The notes below the pieces were generated by a model. That model had not been told where the DNA came from, ran no database searches, and saw only the letters and a list, made by a program, of their open reading frames with translations. A program made the position numbers and the translations under genes. This document shows positions 10,557-20,440 of a stretch of DNA of 64,000 bases, piece by piece (within the stretch, counting starts at the first letter, position 1; each line of letters starts with the position of its first letter). The stretch comes from Thraustochytrium sp. TN22 (Eukaryota > Sar > Bigyra > Thraustochytrida > Thraustochytriidae). The stretch is from assembly GCA_013306675.1 (NCBI GenBank), contig JABLUY010000133.1, positions 1-64,000 on the forward strand. The letters run 5' to 3'.

Positions 10557-12921
10557 CCTGCCGCTGCCCTCTCCAGCTTCCTCGGCCCAGCTCAGCTCAG
10601 CTCAGCTCAGCTCACGCGGGGCGCGTCGCCTCGCCTCGCCTCGCTTCGCGTCGCGTCGCCTCTCCTCGGCCTCGCCTCGCGTCCGACGTGGCCTCGCCGA
10701 CGCGGCTGCCCGGCAGCCGCTCCGGCCGCAGCGGCCCTCGCGCCGCGCTCGCCGCCGCCGCGCTCTGCCGCGCGCGCGCGCCCTCGGCCGGCCGGCCGGG
10801 ACGGCGCGAGGGATGGATGCCTGGACGAGGCCCGATCCGCGGACGCAGCCAGGGCAGGGCACGCGCCCGCGCTCGCTCGCCCGCCGCCGGCCGCCGCCGC
10901 CGCCGCGCTGCGCCGCCGCCGCCGCCGCCGCGCCCGCGCTGCCGCCGCTGCCGCCGCCGCGCGAAGGGGCTCTGCCGCCGCGCCGCGCCGCCCGAGGTAG
11001 GTCGCGCGCCAGGTCCTGCTGCAGGTGCCCAGTGCTGCAGGTCGCGCGCGCGCTCGCGGCGTACGAGCTGCTCGTGGGCTGCGCGAAGGCCGGCGCGTCG
11101 GCGGCGAGCACGAGCGCGCTCTGCTGACCAGCCGCGCTGCCTGGCAGTGCCGCGCCGGCGGCCGACGCGCCTGGGCGGCGGCGTGGATTGACTGGGCGCG
11201 CGGGTGGTCGCCTCGGTTCGCGGGCTGCAGCTGCGCGAGGAAGCGCAGGTGGTGGTCCTGCGGGGACGACGAGGAGGACGCGAGGAACCTGGAGAGGGCG
11301 GCGCGCTACTGCTGCTCTGCTGCTGCAGACTGCGGTGCAGCAGACTGCAGTGCAGCAGGCAGATGCGGAGGCCTAGCTGGCTGCAGTGGAGTCTCGCTCT
11401 CGCGATGGGGTCTGGTCTTTGCCGGTGGCTCGTCCCGACGAACTTGCGCCTGGGCCGGCCGTGAGCCAGCGGCAAGCGCCCCCACGGAAGTCGGTCACTA
11501 GGTGCCGCGCGCTCTAACAGCTGGCTCAGCTGGCTGGCGTGGTGGCGGCGGGCAGCCAGCTGGCTCGGCGTCGGAGCCGAACGAGTTATCTACGATGGCT
11601 GCATGTCGGCTGCATCGGAAGCAGCGCCAGCTCCGACTCGAAGCGCTTCGTGAGCCACCAGCCTGAGCCACTGCAGGCAAGCGGCAAGGTCGGGAATCTC
11701 TGATTCACACAAACTGCTGGTACCTTGGCAGGTGAGCCTGGGTACCACTTGGCATGCCTGCCGGCACGGACTCTGTTGCAATGCTGCGCGGAGCGGGTCG
11801 CGCGCAGCTGCAGCAAGAGGCGCTCGCTCGACAGCCCTGACCTCACTTGATCTCATTTCACACACGAGTCTCAGGCTCAGACGAATGCCGAAACTGCCTC
11901 TCTCTCTCATCAGTCATGAGCTGCGCGTCGCTTTCGTTGAACCATGCAAGGCCTGACCGGCTTGCTCTCGCAGCCGCCAGATGCTCTCGTCCGAGTCCAG
12001 GAGGCTTGAACGTGGCGGTCATGTCGACGTGAAGCTGGCCAAACAATAAAATTTCATACGCCCTCAGGCTGCCATTCGGTCTTCTCCAGCCAGCCTGAGC
12101 AAGAACTTCCACGTTGCCAGCCAGTTCCTAGGTTGCTGCGCTCAGTGCGCTGCACCGCCTGCCAGCGAGAGCGCATCGGAGCCGCATCCATCACCAAGAA
12201 GTCCTGTGCACAGTCCACGGCTGCACGCGTGCAGCCCACATCCCGGCCGGCACATCTTGGCAACGCAGCTGCGCTGACGCCGACGCTGCGCCTGGAGCAG
12301 CCATCACCAGCTGCGGTGCGGCAGCCAGCACCAGTGTCGGCGCGCTAACATAGGACCCGGCGCACGCTACCATCGCCGGCGAAAAGTTTCCCCGACGCGC
12401 CAAAGCAGGGGCCGATCCAGACAAGCTAAGATGGAGGGATACAGGGGGAACTTCCAGGGAACGGAGGGAGACCTTCACGATCTTTGCCATCGTCGTCGCG
12501 GTGGCGGGGAGGTGGGACCAGAGTTGCCATTGCCGGGTTGCGCCGGGACGATGGAGAGCGAGGAGCTCTCCGCAAGGGGCGGCACGGTGCAGACCTCCAC
12601 GAGCAGCAGTACTTCGTCTCTCGCCGAGCCCGTGAACATCAACAATGGCGAGCAGCAACAGGGAGTTGGCGCCCCTCGCCATGGCGGAGGCCAAGTCGCC
12701 ACAGCCGTCCCTGTCGCTGGCGAGGCGGACGCCCTGAGGAGCATGGCTGGTACTGGCGAGCACGCTGCCACTGCTGCCATGGACAGCCTTGATGCAGATG
12801 TCGTTTTGCCGAAGCGTGCAGCGATCGCCCCTTCGCCAAGGTCAGTGCTGACGAGCTCGAGGAGCTCATCGGCCACACCAACAGTGGCGGCCGTTCACGC
12901 GCCACGAGCACGGCAGCCACC
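10557..12921. other. Long intergenic region, no supported gene
   Basis: Immediately upstream of the SYLF-like start are AGCTC pentamers (about 10584-10612) and TCGCC/GCCTC runs, then GCC-rich DNA to about 11000. From about 11200 to 12900 the composition is more balanced, and only short or low-complexity ORFs are present. A plus-strand ORF at 12431-12961 runs into the transposase start in another frame and may be part of the transposon's leader. I found no terminal inverted repeat. Confidence 0.4.
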
Positions 12922-14904
12922 ATGGCTGACCGGTATTGGCACAAGGCCGATGAGACTGTGACCACGCTGGAGCGCGGCAGCAGTATGGAGCTGGACGCGA
13001 GCCACCAAGCTAAACACCGAGGAAACCAAGACGCCATGGACGTTACCACGTGGTCAAACGACTCAAATGACGGCGAGTACGACGAGTCGGACGACGAGGA
13101 TGTGCTGATGACCAACGCGGAAAGTGGGGAAGTTGGCGCCTTGGCCAGCGCCGACGGCGACGAGGCCCTCGTCAATAGCACCCCAGCAGCGCTGGTGGCA
13201 GCTGGTCGCGAGCCAATGACCATGGCGCAGGAGAGGGTGGCCACTGCTCAGCCGCCTGCGGGCCTGGTCATGGATATTTCCATGCACTCGTCGCCGTCCG
13301 TGGCGAGCACGGCAATGCATGATGCATGCCAAGACGATGGCCGTGGCGAGACCCTCAGCTGCGCCTCACAATCCAAGGTTAGCGAGCCGGCGAGCTCCTC
13401 ACCGAGGCACCGCCACAGGTTCACCCGTGAGCAGAAGGCGCTCATTCTCAACCTGTACGATTCCCATGTGCACGATCGCAATGGCAGCAGCCATGACGAA
13501 AGGGAGGCGCTGACGCATGGCCTGCGCTGCGCCATCGATGTAGGCGCGCACATGGAGCCACCCATGGGCGAGCACACCGTGACTTCGCTCATTGGCCGCT
13601 ACCGAAAATTTGGACGAGAGAAGGCGCTGGGCGCCAAGGTCAACTACCGCGGAGGGCACGATACAAAGTGGAAGGAAGAGTACTTTCAGATGGCCTTATT
13701 TCTCTTCCATGAGCACTCGGACGCCAGTATGATCAGCGTTGCGAGTCTCATCAACCTTGAGATCGGCAGATGGATCCTGCTTGACTACATCAAGACGTTC
13801 AACGACAAGCGCAACGAGGTACTCCAAATGACCAAGGAAGAGTGCGTGCCTTTCGCAGAGCTGCGCCTCGACGAACTGCTCGACAAGGTTCCCGGGCTCA
13901 AGGCAAAGTACGATCGCGCAAAGGTCTCTGTACGCACGGTCACGCGCAAGCTCCACGGCGCGCCACTCTTCTACACTCGCAAGGTCGTCAAGACAGAGAG
14001 AGCCACCGTGAACTCCATGGTGGGCAAGGCCGTGCGTTTTGAGTACGCGAAGAAGCTGTCAGCGCTCATCATGTGCGAGAAAAACTACGTCATCTACGTG
14101 GATGAGATGCCATTCTCCCTCACGGCGCATGGCTCGCATGGCTACGCTCCCCGTGGCGAGCGCGCGGTGGTCATGGTGCCGCCCACCGGAAACCTCTCGT
14201 ACCGAACTCAGGTTGCCATGGCTGTAGAGGCGGGCGATGGTCTCCTCGAAGCCGACATTTACCCTCCAACGAAGCAAGATGTTACGCTCAGGGATGGAAC
14301 GAGCAGAAAGGTGCTCAAGTCCAACTACCACATGTCGCAATTTCACACGTTCCTCGACAACCTCCTCATCTCACTCCGCACCGGCAAGAGCCATGACACC
14401 CGTCGCGGCCGCAGATATTTGATCGACCGGATCAAGAGCAAGCACATCGTCATTGTCATGGACAATGACTCGACCCACAGCTCGAACTACTACAGAAGCC
14501 CGGGTGACTCGAGGGCGGACGCTGACTCCAGGATGCTCCAGGACCTTGTGTCTTATCCTGCTCTGCACGACGTGCTCAAGGCGAATGGCGGCTCGATCGA
14601 AATTATACGAGCCGCTCCCAACTCACCGCACCTCAACCTCTGTGAGTACTATAACCGCGTGCTGCGCACCTTCGCCAATTATCATCGTGGCGATCCCGAG
14701 TTTCAGCGGCACCTACTTGCCGAGGGCGCGCCTCCAGGTAAAAAGACTCAGGTCCGTCAGGCGGCCCTTGAGCAGATCATACTTGAGGGATTCAAAATAA
14801 TGCACGACCGCGCACCATACCAGTCGCAAGCGATGACCTTGATGCATTGCCTCGACCAGGTGATCAAGGACGAAGGCTACCTCAACTACTGGAAGCGCAA
14901 CTAA
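12922..14904 (+). CDS. Tc1/mariner-superfamily DDE transposase, intact
   Basis: The ORF gives 660 residues from an ATG in a strong context (CCACCATGG). The first 170 residues are acidic and Ser-rich. About 175-270 carries a helix-turn-helix-like region (FTREQKALILNLYDSH; TVTSLIGRYRKFGREKALG). The catalytic core follows: first Asp in VIYVDEMPFSLTAHGSHGY with APRGERA, second Asp in HIVIVMDNDSTHSSN, and the acidic third residue in AAPNSPHLNLCEYYNRVLR, the counterpart of the mariner PYSPDLNPIE motif. No stop or frameshift interrupts it, so this copy could still encode protein. It is the only copy in the window. I could not find convincing terminal inverted repeats or a TA duplication, so the element's limits are unknown. 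The long acidic N-terminus is unusual for mariner transposases of about 350 residues. Confidence 0.88.
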   Translation: MADRYWHKADETVTTLERGSSMELDASHQAKHRGNQDAMDVTTWSNDSNDGEYDESDDEDVLMTNAESGEVGALASADGDEALVNSTPAALVAAGREPMTMAQERVATAQPPAGLVMDISMHSSPSVASTAMHDACQDDGRGETLSCASQSKVSEPASSSPRHRHRFTREQKALILNLYDSHVHDRNGSSHDEREALTHGLRCAIDVGAHMEPPMGEHTVTSLIGRYRKFGREKALGAKVNYRGGHDTKWKEEYFQMALFLFHEHSDASMISVASLINLEIGRWILLDYIKTFNDKRNEVLQMTKEECVPFAELRLDELLDKVPGLKAKYDRAKVSVRTVTRKLHGAPLFYTRKVVKTERATVNSMVGKAVRFEYAKKLSALIMCEKNYVIYVDEMPFSLTAHGSHGYAPRGERAVVMVPPTGNLSYRTQVAMAVEAGDGLLEADIYPPTKQDVTLRDGTSRKVLKSNYHMSQFHTFLDNLLISLRTGKSHDTRRGRRYLIDRIKSKHIVIVMDNDSTHSSNYYRSPGDSRADADSRMLQDLVSYPALHDVLKANGGSIEIIRAAPNSPHLNLCEYYNRVLRTFANYHRGDPEFQRHLLAEGAPPGKKTQVRQAALEQIILEGFKIMHDRAPYQSQAMTLMHCLDQVIKDEGYLNYWKRN

Positions 14905-15660
14905 GAGCACCATAATCTAGATTCTTCAAGCACTGCACCACGCATGCTATTTGTAAGCGTCTGCTTGTATCTGTCCGGTTATCGATATCTTGCCATCTGT
15001 CATTGGCTTTGCCCCAACACTCCTTCAGCTGCGACCCAGCTCCGTCCCAGCTCCGTCCCAGCTCCAGAAGAATTTACCTCAATCTCCACGAAAGGGGAGG
15101 CAAAACTAGCAATAAACCCTTTGGCCGGCCAGATTTAAGAATGGCCGGCCACCCCAAGTCCCGTATTTTCTGCCACCCAAAACGCTATGCCGTGGCCGAA
15201 ATAGGCTTAGCAGAGGCTCCCGTGGTGGCCAGCCGGCCAGGCCTTGCGTTTCGTCGGCGTCGCTGTGTCTGGGTGTTTCGATGATTCAGCGAGGGGTTAG
15301 TCTTCGGAGTTCTCGCGTGACGTTCGTTCGTTCTGTTCCCACTGCCACTCCTTGCAGACGGTCACGGTGGACCCGGGACCGGGCCCGGGGCTCGGGGCCG
15401 GGCCTGCCAGTGGCCGGTACGTGACCATAACCGTAACTGTAACTCCGACAGTGAAGTCCGAGTCCGAGTCCGAGTCGCTGCCTCTCTCGGCGACCCTTCC
15501 TTTTACTCAGCGACCGCGCCGGGCCTACTCACCTTAGACTATAGAAATGAGGGACTGCCCCAAGTGGTGGCCGGTCAGGTTGGCTGTCGGGGCGCTTGTG
15601 AGAGCATGCATGCCGCGCGTGGTGAGACGATATGGCGGTCCGGGCCAGCGGAACGACGTC
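14905..15660. other. Downstream flank of the transposase
   Basis: No gene is seen. The flank contains a tandem CCAGCTCCGT block (about 15036-15065), a short inverted pair of GGCCGGCC motifs around 15123-15150, and a run of GAGTCC hexamers at about 15456-15477. The transposon may end in this interval, but I cannot place its border. Confidence 0.35.
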
Positions 15661-17914
15661 GTTGATGAGCTGAACCATGAGTGTGCGCTCGAACGATGCG
15701 GCGATCCGGGCAGGATCGGGAGCTCGAGTGCTGAGGTTGGTGTTTGTAAATGGCAGATGAAGCGTGGATGCGGTTGATGAGCTGAAGCGTGCCTGCGCGC
15801 TCGAACAAGGCAGCGATCCGGGCAGGATCGGGAGTTCGAGTGCTGAGGTTGGTGTTGTAAATGGCAGATGAAGCGTGCATGCGGTTGATGAGCTGAAGCG
15901 TGCCTGCGCGCTCGAACAAGACAGCGATCCGGGCAGGATCGGGAGTTCGAGTGCTGAGGTTGGTGTTGTAAATGGCAGATGAAGCGTGCATGCGGTTGAT
16001 GAGCTGAAGCGTGCCTGCGCGCTCGAACAAGACAGCGATCCGGGCAGGATCGGGAGTTCGAGTGCTGAGGTTGGTGTTGTAAATGGCAGATGAAGCGTGC
16101 ATGCGGTTGATGAGCTGAAGCGTGCCTGCGCGCTCGAACAAGACAGCGATCCGGGCAGGATCGGGAGTTCGAGTGCTGAGGTTGGTGTTGTAAATGGCAG
16201 ATGAAGCGTGCATGCGGTTGATGAGCTGAAGCGTGCCTGCGCGCTCGAACAAGACAGCGATCCGGGCAGGATCGGGAGTTCGAGTGCTGAGGTTGGTGTT
16301 GTAAATGGCAGATGAAGCGTGCATGCGGTTGATGAGCTGAAGCGTGCCTGCGCGCTCGAACAAGACAGCGATCCGGGCAGGATCGGGAGTTCGAGTGCTG
16401 AGGTTGGTGTTGTAAATGGCAGATGAAGCGTGCATGCGGTTGATGAGCTGAAGCGTGCCTGCGCGCTCGAACAAGACAGCGATCCGGGCAGGATCGGGAG
16501 TTCGAGTGCTGAGGTTGGTGTTGTAAATGGCAGATGAAGCGTGCATGCGGTTGATGAGCTGAAGCGTGCCTGCGCGCTCGAACAAGACAGCGATCCGGGC
16601 AGGATCGGGAGTTCGAGTGCTGAGGTTGGTGTTGTAAATGGCAGATGAAGCGTGCATGCGGTTGATGAGCTGAAGCGTGCCTGCGCGCTCGAACAAGACA
16701 GCGATCCGGGCAGGATCGGGAGTTCGAGTGCTGAGGTTGGTGTTGTAAATGGCAGATGAAGCGTGCATGCGGTTGATGAGCTGAAGCGTGCCTGCGCGCT
16801 CGAACAAGACAGCGATCCGGGCAGGATCGGGAGTTCGAGTGCTGAGGTTGGTGTTGTAAATGGCAGATGAAGCGTGCATGCGGTTGATGAGCTGAAGCGT
16901 GCCTGCGCGCTCGAACAAGACAGCGATCCGGGCAGGATCGGGAGTTCGAGTGCTGAGGTTGGTGTTGTAAATGGCAGATGAAGCGTGCATGCGGTTGATG
17001 AGCTGAAGCGTGCCTGCGCGCTCGAACAAGACAGCGATCCGGGCAGGATCGGGAGTTCGAGTGCTGAGGTTGGTGTTGTAAATGGCAGATGAAGCGTGCA
17101 TGCGGTTGATGAGCTGAAGCGTGCCTGCGCGCTCGAACAAGACAGCGATCCGGGCAGGATCGGGAGTTCGAGTGCTGAGGTTGGTGTTGTAAATGGCAGA
17201 TGAAGCGTGCATGCGGTTGATGAGCTGAAGCGTGCCTGCGCGCTCGAACAAGACAGCGATCCGGGCAGGATCGGGAGTTCGAGTGCTGAGGTTGGTGTTG
17301 TAAATGGCAGATGAAGCGTGCATGCGGTTGATGAGCTGAAGCGTGCCTGCGCGCTCGAACAAGACAGCGATCCGGGCAGGATCGGGAGTTCGAGTGCTGA
17401 GGTTGGTGTTGTAAATGGCAGATGAAGCGTGCATGCGGTTGATGAGCTGAAGCGTGCCTGCGCGCTCGAACAAGACAGCGATCCGGGCAGGATCGGGAGT
17501 TCGAGTGCTGAGGTTGGTGTTGTAAATGGCAGATGAAGCGTGCATGCGGTTGATGAGCTGAAGCGTGCCTGCGCGCTCGAACAAGACAGCGATCCGGGCA
17601 GGATCGGGAGTTCGAGTGCTGAGGTTGGTGTTGTAAATGGCAGATGAAGCGTGCATGCGGTTGATGAGCTGAAGCGTGCCTGCGCGCTCGAACAAGACAG
17701 CGATCCGGGCAGGATCGGGAGTTCGAGTGCTGAGGTTGGTGTTGTAAATGGCAGATGAAGCGTGCATGCGGTTGATGAGCTGAAGCGTGCCTGCGCGCTC
17801 GAACAAGACAGCGATCCGGGCAGGATCGGGAGTTCGTGTGCTGAAGACCTGCTCGAAGGACGCCTGGCTGAGCCCGCTGTGCGAGAGCGAGTCCAGGTCG
17901 TCCTCGTCGTCCAT
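15575..17914 (-). CDS. Possible 37-residue-repeat protein encoded by the minisatellite
   Basis: One of three open minus-strand frames. From the first in-frame ATG (17914) it starts with an acidic stretch (MDDEDDLDSLSHSG, then LSQASFEQVF) that looks like real protein and lies outside the repeat array. It then runs through about 19 copies of a 37-residue unit containing TPDPARIAVLFERAGTLQL and INRMHASSAIYNTN. The last unit shifts frame because of the extra base and ends in unrelated sequence. I chose this frame because its unique N-terminal part and mixed repeat composition look more protein-like than the Ser/Cys- or His/Arg-rich alternatives (minus frames ending at 15529 and 15534). The frame is open further upstream to 18112, so an earlier exon is possible. 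Whether it is expressed cannot be told from sequence. Confidence 0.3.
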   Translation of the reverse strand: MDDEDDLDSLSHSGLSQASFEQVFSTRTPDPARIAVLFERAGTLQLINRMHASSAIYNTNLSTRTPDPARIAVLFERAGTLQLINRMHASSAIYNTNLSTRTPDPARIAVLFERAGTLQLINRMHASSAIYNTNLSTRTPDPARIAVLFERAGTLQLINRMHASSAIYNTNLSTRTPDPARIAVLFERAGTLQLINRMHASSAIYNTNLSTRTPDPARIAVLFERAGTLQLINRMHASSAIYNTNLSTRTPDPARIAVLFERAGTLQLINRMHASSAIYNTNLSTRTPDPARIAVLFERAGTLQLINRMHASSAIYNTNLSTRTPDPARIAVLFERAGTLQLINRMHASSAIYNTNLSTRTPDPARIAVLFERAGTLQLINRMHASSAIYNTNLSTRTPDPARIAVLFERAGTLQLINRMHASSAIYNTNLSTRTPDPARIAVLFERAGTLQLINRMHASSAIYNTNLSTRTPDPARIAVLFERAGTLQLINRMHASSAIYNTNLSTRTPDPARIAVLFERAGTLQLINRMHASSAIYNTNLSTRTPDPARIAVLFERAGTLQLINRMHASSAIYNTNLSTRTPDPARIAVLFERAGTLQLINRMHASSAIYNTNLSTRTPDPARIAVLFERAGTLQLINRMHASSAIYNTNLSTRTPDPARIAVLFERAGTLQLINRMHASSAIYNTNLSTRTPDPARIAALFERAGTLQLINRIHASSAIYKHQPQHSSSRSCPDRRIVRAHTHGSAHQRRRSAGPDRHIVSPRAACMLSQAPRQPT
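15661..17837. repeat. 111-bp minisatellite, about 20 copies
   Basis: Anchor GGGAGTTCGAG recurs exactly every 111 bp from 15840 to 17838, with one more diverged unit on the left (it carries an extra T, so its spacing is 112). Internal units are essentially identical. Only the leftmost one or two units and the truncated right edge differ. The period is a multiple of three, and the minus strand lacks stops in all three frames, so each frame encodes a 37-residue repeat. Near-identity means recent amplification or ongoing homogenisation. Confidence 0.97.
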
Positions 17915-18722
17915 CTCCGTCGTGTCGTCGTACTCCGTGGTCTCGTCCTCGGACGCCTCCCCGGCGTTCGTGCGCCACCCCTTGCCGGACAGCCGCTTGA
18001 GCGAGGCGCGCAGGCCGCGCGCGTCGCTCCTGGTCGACGAGCGGCCCTTGCCTTCTTGGCCGCCGCGGCGTGCCCTGCGTGCGCGGCTTGACGCTGCGCC
18101 GCGCGCCGCCACTGCGCGGCGCGGCGACGAAGCGCTTTGCCGCCGACTTGTCGCACTGGCAGCCGCCGGGCGCGGCGCGGCGACGAAGCGCTTTGCCGCC
18201 GACTTGTCGCCTCTGCCTGATCAGACTGTCCTCGGCCGCGAGACAACGGCCACCTCCTCAGTCGGACAGCCAGCTGCCAGGCTGGCAGGCCGAGGCCGAC
18301 TCCGAGTCACAGGCAAGAGACGAATAGTGTTGCGCTTCGCAGACTCGGAGGGCAATAAGCCCTAGGCCTAAGCCGGTTCAAGTTTTCTCACTGGTAATCT
18401 TCGCCTAGGCGGCCTAACCCGTAACTTCGTCCGCCGCCGCGGCCGGGGGCCGGGGCCCGGCGCGTTTCGCTCGGTCAAAGTACGTTCCAAATACTGTAAC
18501 CTTGTAACATAGCCCGCAGTGCAGAGACCCAAACCCTCTGACGTGGCGGCGGCCCGGGCCACGGCCAGCAACGTAGACACGAAAGCGCACAGGCGCGCGG
18601 CCTCGCCGCGGCGGGCGGCCTGATGGAGGGCTCGCTGCGGCGGGCAGGATGACGGCGCTGCGCGCGGGCTTGGCGGCGCGGGCAAGCGGGCTTGGCGGGT
18701 CGGCGGGTTGGCGGGCGGCAGC
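17838..18722. other. Flank between minisatellite and SAM50
   Basis: The segment has a 56-bp-period partial duplication (GCGACGAAGCGCTTTGCC at about 18124 and 18180). The remainder is the GC-rich leader of the SAM50 gene. The minus-strand frame feeding the repeat protein may extend into 17915-18112. Confidence 0.4.
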
Positions 18723-20135
18723 ATGGCGGAGGGCGGGTACGTGGCGATGGACGACCCGATCTTCTCGAAGCCGCTGCGCATCCGGCGCGTGCACGTGCAG
18801 GGGCTGTCGCGCACGCGGCGCAGCGTGATCGACGCGGAGCTGGCCGAGGCGAGGCGCGGGCGCACGGTGCGCGAGGTGAGCACGGGCATCATGAAGGCGC
18901 TCAAGTCGCTCAAGGAGGTGGACTCCTTCGAGTTCGTGGAGGTGTACTGCGACGTGGCGGCGAGCCGGCGCAAGAAGCGCGCGCTGCAGGACGGGCCGGA
19001 GCTCACGGACGTGACGGTGCGCGTGCGCGAGAAGCGCATGGTGCAGCTCAAGGCGGAGACGTACGTGCAGGGCACCGGGACGGAGGGCGGCGTGGAGACG
19101 GCCCTCTCGCTCAACAGCCCGCTCGGCTTCACGGAAAAGGTCAACGCCTCGTGGTCCTACGGCACCAAGAGCAGCGCCTCGGCGCGCCTCGAGGTCGAGA
19201 AGCCGCGGTTCCGCGGCATGGCGGCCTCGCTCTCCGCGTCCGCCTCGCACAGCACGGTGAGCCGCGCCATCTACAGCTCCTACGACGAGCGCGTGCAGGG
19301 CGCGCAGGCCGTGCTGCGCCACAACTCGGGCCGCCACGAGCTCGGCGCCGGCTGCTTTTGGCGCGACATCATGCCGGTGCGCAGCACCGCCAACCAGTAC
19401 GAGTTCGCCGCCTCGGGGCTCATCCTGGCGCAGGCCAAGCCCAGCCTCAAGAACAGCGTCTTTTACACCTTCACCAGCGACCGCCGCGACAACGCCTTCG
19501 GCCCCACGCGCGGCTCCTTCGTGCAGGCGCGCTCCGAGCTCGCCGGCCTCGGCGGCGACGCGCGCTTCGCCAAGGCCGAGCTCAAGGTGCAGCAGTTCCT
19601 GCCGCTCTTCGCCGACGTGCTCGACGGCGTCGCGCTTGGCTTCACCTTCCAGGCCGGCGTCATCTGCCCGCTCGGCCGCCCGCGCTCCTCCTCGCCCGAC
19701 CGCCTCCCCGGCGTCGGTGAGAGCACGCACATTTGCGACCGGTTCTGGCTCGGCGGCCCGCTCGACCTGCGCGGCTTCAACCACAAGGGCGCCGGCCCGC
19801 GCACCTCGCCCAAGCTGCCCGGCGCGCTCGGCGGCGACGCCCTCGGCGGGGACGTCACCTGGCGCCTCGGCACCAGCCTCACACTGCCCTTCCCGCACCC
19901 ACTCCTCCACGCCGCCGGCATGCGCTGCCACCTTTACGCCAACGCGGGCAACCTCTGCGCCTGGGAGACTTCCTTTCGCACGCTCGTGCAGGGCGTGCGT
20001 GCCTCCGTCGGCGCCGGCGTCGTCTTCCCCACCGCCGTTGGCCGCATCGAGGCCAACTATTCCTTCGTCCTTCGTGCCAACGCACGCGATCAGCAAAAAC
20101 GCTTCCAGCTAGGCCTGGGCATTGACTTTTTGTAA
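18723..20135 (+). CDS. SAM50: SAM50 / Omp85-family mitochondrial outer-membrane assembly protein
   Basis: The protein has 470 residues from the first ATG (18723). The N-terminal ~110 residues form a single POTRA-like unit (IRRVHVQGLSRTRRSVIDAEL, then FEFVEVYCDVA and VTVRVREKRMVQLKAETYV). The remainder alternates amphipathic strands typical of a 16-stranded barrel. Near residue 350 is DRFWLGGPLDLRGFNHKG, matching the family's conserved (I/L)RGF motif in the barrel-entering loop. The chain ends ...FQLGLGIDFL, a beta-signal-like final strand. Family role: folding and insertion of beta-barrel proteins into the mitochondrial outer membrane. One POTRA and the length (about 450-480) fit mitochondrial SAM50 rather than bacterial BamA (five POTRAs). 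It is convergent with the rhomboid-like gene. Confidence 0.88.
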   Translation: MAEGGYVAMDDPIFSKPLRIRRVHVQGLSRTRRSVIDAELAEARRGRTVREVSTGIMKALKSLKEVDSFEFVEVYCDVAASRRKKRALQDGPELTDVTVRVREKRMVQLKAETYVQGTGTEGGVETALSLNSPLGFTEKVNASWSYGTKSSASARLEVEKPRFRGMAASLSASASHSTVSRAIYSSYDERVQGAQAVLRHNSGRHELGAGCFWRDIMPVRSTANQYEFAASGLILAQAKPSLKNSVFYTFTSDRRDNAFGPTRGSFVQARSELAGLGGDARFAKAELKVQQFLPLFADVLDGVALGFTFQAGVICPLGRPRSSSPDRLPGVGESTHICDRFWLGGPLDLRGFNHKGAGPRTSPKLPGALGGDALGGDVTWRLGTSLTLPFPHPLLHAAGMRCHLYANAGNLCAWETSFRTLVQGVRASVGAGVVFPTAVGRIEANYSFVLRANARDQQKRFQLGLGIDFL

Positions 20136-20440
20136 TAACTGCATCGTGCGTCGTGCGCCTGCGGCGGTCGCGAAGGAAAAATTTGACATGGTTGCCCATT
20201 GCACGCGCGCGAAAGAGAGAGAAAGAGGGAGAGAGAGAGAGTGAGATTGGGCATGGGCGAGTGAGTGAGTTACAAAGATAAAAAGAAGAGACTGCCCAGG
20301 CCTCCAAACACGACCATGCACTGGCATGCGCGAGAGGCTTCACATACATAAGATCACCGCTTGCTCTCTCTTCTCTCTCTCTCTCTTTCTCTCTGTGTGT
20401 GAGTGTGCGTGTCTCTATCGCACTTTCCTTCGCAACTAGG
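20136..20440. other. Short convergent intergenic spacer
   Basis: The spacer holds purine-rich GA repeats (about 20213-20242) and a CT-rich run (about 20368-20395). These are mirror-image simple repeats flanking the middle of the convergent gap, possibly in the two 3' UTRs. Confidence 0.4.

Noticed and set aside
10557-11500. Several Arg/Ala/Pro-rich ORFs of 150-290 residues upstream of the SYLF-like gene
   Set aside because: They overlap each other on both strands, have no motif and follow the GC-repeat composition.
15661-17837. CRISPR array
   Set aside because: The units are contiguous 111-bp tandem copies with no unique spacers, and the context is eukaryotic.
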